Source: Zarea fungicola (Eukaryota; Ascomycota; Sordariomycetes; Hypocreales; Cordycipitaceae). Taken from it: a stretch of DNA of 64,000 nt. A model generated the notes under the pieces. The model had not been told where the DNA came from. It did not search any database and was given only the letters and a program-made list of their open reading frames with translations. Shown here piece by piece: positions 59,881-64,000 of the stretch. Location: positions 62,001 through 126,000 of the forward strand of contig FWCC01000298.1 in NCBI GenBank assembly GCA_900169235.1, read 5' to 3'. A program made the translations under genes and the position numbers. Each line of letters opens with the position of its first letter. The stretch's first letter is position 1.

Positions 59881-60891
59881 ATGGAGGTTTCCGACGAAAT
59901 CCGCACTCGCTACCAGCTCGCAGTCCCCACGTTTGCCAACATCTGCAAGATCTCTCCAAGACCTGACCGAAGCACCGTATTCAAAGCAGCAATTGAAGCG
60001 GCAGAGTTTCAATCATTTACAATCAGAGCAGGGGAGCGAGCCTGGCTGCGCCACGTGAATGAACACACCAACATTCCCTACCCGATCAAAGAACCCATCA
60101 CTGAGCCCTGGCAGAAGGTATCACTGCTCGTGCAGATTGACCTGTCTGGACAGCCATGGCCGTCAAAACTATCACAGAGCTCACGAAAAGAACTGCTTGG
60201 CGATGGAAAACGCGCGTACAAGATTCTTGACCAGGTCCTGCGCTGCATAATTGACCTTCTCGGCCATCGTGGCGATGGTCGCGGTGTCAACGTTGGTCTC
60301 GATGTACTCCGCAGTGTACATGCCAAGGTATGGGAGGGTGCTGGCGGCGGCATAGAGTTGCTGCAGGTGGACGGCATAGGCGCGGCAAGGCTCAGGAAGT
60401 TCAGCGAGGCAGGCGTGCGAACGGTGCGGAAGTTGGCGGGTATGGAGTTTTACCATATTGAGCGTTTGACAAGTCGTAACCCGCCCTACGGACAGAATAT
60501 GCTGAGACAGTTATCTGGCTTTCCACTGCTGACGCTTCATGTGGAAAGCCTGGGAGAGGAGAAGAGGGCCATGGCTACCTCCTCAGTGTCCGGCTCCGGA
60601 GTCCCGAGTGCAAGCCTGTGGGTAGTGAGAGTTGTGATGGGATTCAAGAATAAATTGCTGCCGGTGTGGAAGAATAAAAGTCCCTGGGTATCTTGCGTAA
60701 TGGAAGGTAGGGACGTGAAAGAAGATGGGAAATTATTCTGGTTTTGGAGAGGAAGTATCAAGCGCTTAGACGGCGACGGGGGCAAGGAGGTATTTGTTGG
60801 CGTTCCAGGCCACAAGGGTTGTAAGCGGAGGGTCACATTGGCCTGTGAGGTGTTGGTGGGTACAATGGTTCAAATTGATTTTGAGCTGTAG
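59881..60891 (+). CDS. Isolated Sec63 domain related to MER3/HFM1 helicase
   Basis: One exon of 336 codons. The sequence aligns by eye with the Sec63-type region of the meiotic crossover helicase MER3/HFM1: AAEFQSFTIRAGERAWL, IPYPIKEPI, KVSLLVQIDL, YKILDQVLRCIIDL, LRSVHAKVW, VDGIGAARLRKFSEAGVRTV and TSRNPPYGQNMLRQLSGFP. Full MER3 is over 1000 residues with helicase and winged-helix modules before this point; none is visible upstream, where a TGA interrupts the frame four codons before the ATG. A splice acceptor (GATGCAG) lies just before the ATG, so this may be a last exon whose partners were lost. It is either a truncated relic that kept an open frame, or a small Sec63-only gene. Confidence 0.7.
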   Translation: MEVSDEIRTRYQLAVPTFANICKISPRPDRSTVFKAAIEAAEFQSFTIRAGERAWLRHVNEHTNIPYPIKEPITEPWQKVSLLVQIDLSGQPWPSKLSQSSRKELLGDGKRAYKILDQVLRCIIDLLGHRGDGRGVNVGLDVLRSVHAKVWEGAGGGIELLQVDGIGAARLRKFSEAGVRTVRKLAGMEFYHIERLTSRNPPYGQNMLRQLSGFPLLTLHVESLGEEKRAMATSSVSGSGVPSASLWVVRVVMGFKNKLLPVWKNKSPWVSCVMEGRDVKEDGKLFWFWRGSIKRLDGDGGKEVFVGVPGHKGCKRRVTLACEVLVGTMVQIDFEL

Positions 60892-61644
60892 ATCTGCGTT
60901 TTTATTGAACGGGATTCATTAAATCTGATCATAGGACAGATACACGAAAAAATTGCTTTTGACTATACACTTATTGTATTGACCCATATCTACTACGCCT
61001 TGTGCGTGGGCGGTGCTTGGTTATGTCTCCATGCAACCCGTGACACTTCAAACTTGACACTTCAATCAAAATATATTACATATCCAGATATCTTTCTTCT
61101 TCTTTTTTTCTTTTTTCTTTTTTTCTTTTTTTTTTTCACTTTCGAATTACCTCAATTTCCGCAGAAATCTTATCTGACGTGGTGCCTGGATCAATTACCA
61201 CGAGGCTAGTTTCATTGGTCAGCAAGCACCTTGTGTATTCAGACAGCCAAACTGAAAATGTGGTCGTGCATGTAGACTTCTTCTTATTTACTTGTCTACT
61301 CGCTCAAAGAGTCTAGCCTGTTTTATTTTAATAATATACCTATACATATCTGTGTGCGCGCATTAATGCGTAACCGGCTATCAAAGTTCACCGTTTGTCT
61401 TGCATAAGTCAACCGGACCAATAAGAGCTTAAGTACAGGAAGCAAGTGGGCGAAATTGCTGTGTAGTCAATTTCATTTCAGGGATCCCATTGCAGCTCTG
61501 CGCAAACCCCGCGAACTTTTCCCGTTGTGCCCTTGTAACCCCGGCTGTTTTTAAGCGAAATTATTTCTTGGGGGCCAAGTCATACATCCTGTACTGCACT
61601 CCTCACCATCGAATTGACAAATCTAACAGTCACACAACGTTACG
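60892..61644. other. Intergenic with pyrimidine tract
   Basis: 753 bp; a T-rich tract runs at about 61093-61140 (T runs broken by C). The right end is the promoter of the dehydrogenase gene. No gene recognised. Confidence 0.5.
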
Positions 61645-62795
61645 ATGCCGGATGTAGTCCCAACTTTTGCCAAAATCGGCATCCTATCCATTGGAGACAT
61701 GGGCCTAGGCATTGCCAAGCTGCTACATGCCCACGGCTTTGCTGTAGCAACCAACTGCCATGGCAGAAGGTAAGATGCCGGATAGTGCGTCTATGTGCCT
61801 GACATCCTGGCTTTAATACTCGCCCAATTTGCTTTGCTCCTCTCGTAATAGCTTCAAGTGGCTTCGAATACACAAAGCGATTTGGGAACCCCGCATGTAG
61901 AGCGACTCTCAAAATTGGCCAGCCTGGGCTAACATGCTTTGACAGCCAAGACACAGTCAACAGGGCTGAGGCAGCATGTGTGGCCATCTACTCAACCGAT
62001 GAAGAACTCGTCAGTGATTGCGATGCAATCCTGTCTGTGGCGCCTCCTCGCGACGCCGCCGAGATTGCCAACCGCGTGGTCAGCGCTCTGGCATCCGAGG
62101 TGACCAGGACCAAAAGAGCAAGGCCAGATAGTCCGCTGTATTTTGCCGACATGAATGCTGTCGCGCCCTCCACCGCCCGCCAGATTGCGAGTCTGTTTGA
62201 ATCCGCAGCCTATCCTGTGCATTTCGTCGATGGTTCCATCATTGGTGGCCCGCCATCCATCAGTGGGACTGACTGGAGCGTACCGGCCATGTACATGTCG
62301 GGACCGCACAGGTTCGAGGATGCCACTGGAGGCTGGGGCTCTAGGTTGACCGAAGTGCTTCACATGCGGCATATTACAGAGAACATCGGCGCCGCGAGCG
62401 GACTGAAGATGTGCTTTGCGTCGATGAGCAAGGGCTACACGGCCATTGCTATCCAGGCATATACAAGCGCCCAGTCCATGGGCGTTCTCGGTGAGCTCCA
62501 GAGTGTGCTGGCGGAGATGGCACCGGAACGCGCGACGCAGACAGAGAGAGGACTTGTGTCCATGGCGCCCAAGGCCTACCGGTGGGTACGCGAGATGGAG
62601 GAGATAAGCAAGACACACGTTGAAGAGGGCGGCTTCAGTCCAGAGCTTTTTCTTGGAGCTGCTGACGTGTACCGTTCAGTCGCTGAGGAGACGGTACTAG
62701 GACAAGAGAAGATTGGAAAGAGGAACAGGGGAACCTCGGCTCATGATATCGCCACAGCGATGGTGGAAGGTCTATCGCAGAAAGAAGAGAGATGA
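61645..62795 (+). CDS. NAD(P)-dependent dehydrogenase, 6PGDH/HIBADH-like with DUF1932
   Basis: Two exons, 61645-61769 and 61859-62795; 353 residues. A Rossmann fold opens the protein with KIGILSIGDMGLGIAKLL, a variant of the GxGxMGxG dinucleotide motif. It is followed by VAPPRDAAEIA and YFADMNAVAP, which match the 6-phosphogluconate/3-hydroxyisobutyrate dehydrogenase N-domain. The C-terminal half (VDGSIIGGPPSISG, MSGPHRF, AASGLKMCFASMSKGYTAI) matches the DUF1932 helical domain of this subfamily. The substrate is unknown; the family includes beta-hydroxyacid dehydrogenases. The frame requires the acceptor TTCAAG rather than the earlier AATAG, giving GRSGFEYT. No targeting signal is visible. 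Confidence 0.88.
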
Positions 62796-64000
62796 ATAAG
62801 AAGATATTGTGATGGCTCGGCATGCAACGTAGCGTGTGTGCCATGACCAGCTAGCTGTTACACATGGTGTGAGGTTGACAGTCAAGGGTAAGACACAATT
62901 CTACAAAAACAAATAGATAAAAATAGCCCCGAGAACTTTCCTTGCCTGATTGCTTTTGTGTTGGTGATCACCAATTGGCTACCCGGTACTAACATTATTT
63001 TGGAGGCTATATGAAAGGAGCAAACAGCCCCTGAACTGGAACAACGTGAGGCATTTGGGCGTCAGTGCGTAAGTGGTTTATTTTACCCCTGTTAGCGATT
63101 CCTGTGTTTCTAGAAGCACCATTCCACACTCCAGCCGTACATCAGACTCCTCCACAGTAGAGCTACGGAGAACCGAGTAAGAATCCCGAAGCAGGAAGTA
63201 AAATTGTCACCTTGGCATCAAATTTTCAACGGGCTACGAAACGAGAAAACAAAACAATATTGTTTTGGATACAGGGCAAAAAAAGAAGGAAAAAGAATAC
63301 ACACGCCCCATGCCACGGGCAATTTCTCTGCCTTTTGGCTGCTCCGTTGTCAGCCATCTGTCATGTTGCATTCGCTACGTAAAAAGACAGGTCTGTCAAA
63401 TAATGAATGGCTGCGAAAACTTTCCCTTGGCTGAGACAGGAAAATGGCTGCAGTGCTGTTGTTGCAATACAAAGCATGTACAAACCGCAGCACGTGTGCA
63501 TACCCTCACTGTGAAGTCTCGCGAAGTACTCCGTACTTTAGAAATAAACAGACAATACAGATTTGGTTAAGAGGCAGGTGGGATTGAAACGGAAAAAGAA
63601 AAAAGAAGAGAACGGTAAGCGCCAGGATCAATCTATCCGTCGGGGCACGCCATGCGTGCTGCATTCGCCTAATTTGGCCCGAATGGGCTGGTGGATGCTT
63701 TAGTTACCCCTGCTGTACTGCGAACCACTTCTTTTTGACCACCTTCTATGAGGCTGAAGTGGAGAGTAGAGTGTGCCCAACGCAGGCGTGAGTTATTGAT
63801 CGGGGTACTGGAAGACAAGGCTGCTCTTGGCGGGTTAATTACAGAATCTTCCCATATTTACATGTAATATAAAAGTTAGCCAGGGGAAGTGGAGTTGACA
63901 TGTATCGGAACATGAAGCTACCGTGATACCCTTGTTGGTGCAGGCCTGCACTTGCATTTGTCGATCACTTAGATATGCCTTGGGTCTAAAATTTGAGTGC
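62796..64000. other. Intergenic to the window edge
   Basis: 1.2 kb with no supported gene. An exact copy of the recurring 9-mer (TACTCCGTA) lies at 63527-63535 and a partial one near 63168. A gene starting beyond the right edge could have its promoter here. Confidence 0.5.

Noticed and set aside
1..64000. CRISPR arrays, bacterial operons, riboswitches
   Set aside because: The window is plainly eukaryotic with spliced genes; the repeats seen are microsatellites and minisatellites.

Overview
This window comes from a filamentous ascomycete. The genes have short GT-AG introns (about 40-160 nt) with CTAAC/CTGAC-type branch sites. The gene set (AHA1, SWF1, RAP1, UBC8, PanB, ATG12, DBF4, ICP55, SIR2, a CRH-type GH16 and a GH92) matches Pezizomycotina. 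The protein flavour suggests Sordariomycetes, probably Hypocreales; that placement is inference, not something the sequence proves. There is no CRISPR array, operon or convincing rRNA or tRNA gene. I placed exons by hand from reading frame, splice signals and family knowledge.

Layout. 2.7-19.8 kb is a dense housekeeping block: AHA1 (Hsp90 co-chaperone), SWF1 (palmitoyltransferase), RAP1 (telomere protein), UBC8 (E2 enzyme), PanB (pantothenate synthesis), ATG12 (autophagy), DBF4 (replication kinase subunit) and ICP55 (mitochondrial peptidase). 21.2-23.0 kb holds an SREBP-type bHLH regulator, followed by 5.9 kb with no supportable gene. 28.9-42.3 kb is mixed: a cytochrome P450, a KAR5/Tht1-like karyogamy gene with awkward splicing, a nitrilase-family amidase, a SAF4/CCDC130 splicing factor, an unrecognised conserved-looking gene, a secreted GH92 mannosidase and a SIRT5-like sirtuin. 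42.3-51.8 kb is a 9.5-kb gene-poor block. 51.8-62.8 kb carries a GPI-anchored cell-wall transglycosidase, a protealysin-like M4 metallopeptidase, a VOC-fold protein, an isolated MER3/HFM1 Sec63 domain and a DUF1932-type dehydrogenase.

The most notable observations are these. (1) UBC8 appears to need a one-nucleotide exon (position 9830) as well as an 8-nt exon to restore its conserved frame. (2) The M4 peptidase ends at a TAG, but the same frame continues for 94 codons into an Asp/Gly/Lys repeat tail with its own stop. (3) A meiotic helicase is represented only by its C-terminal Sec63 domain, and the karyogamy gene reads only with non-standard splicing, which may point to a relaxed sexual cycle. 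(4) The 9-mer TACGGAGTA recurs in intergenic DNA far above chance. The genes do not form one pathway: this is ordinary chromosomal housekeeping DNA interrupted by two gene-poor, repeat-marked stretches.
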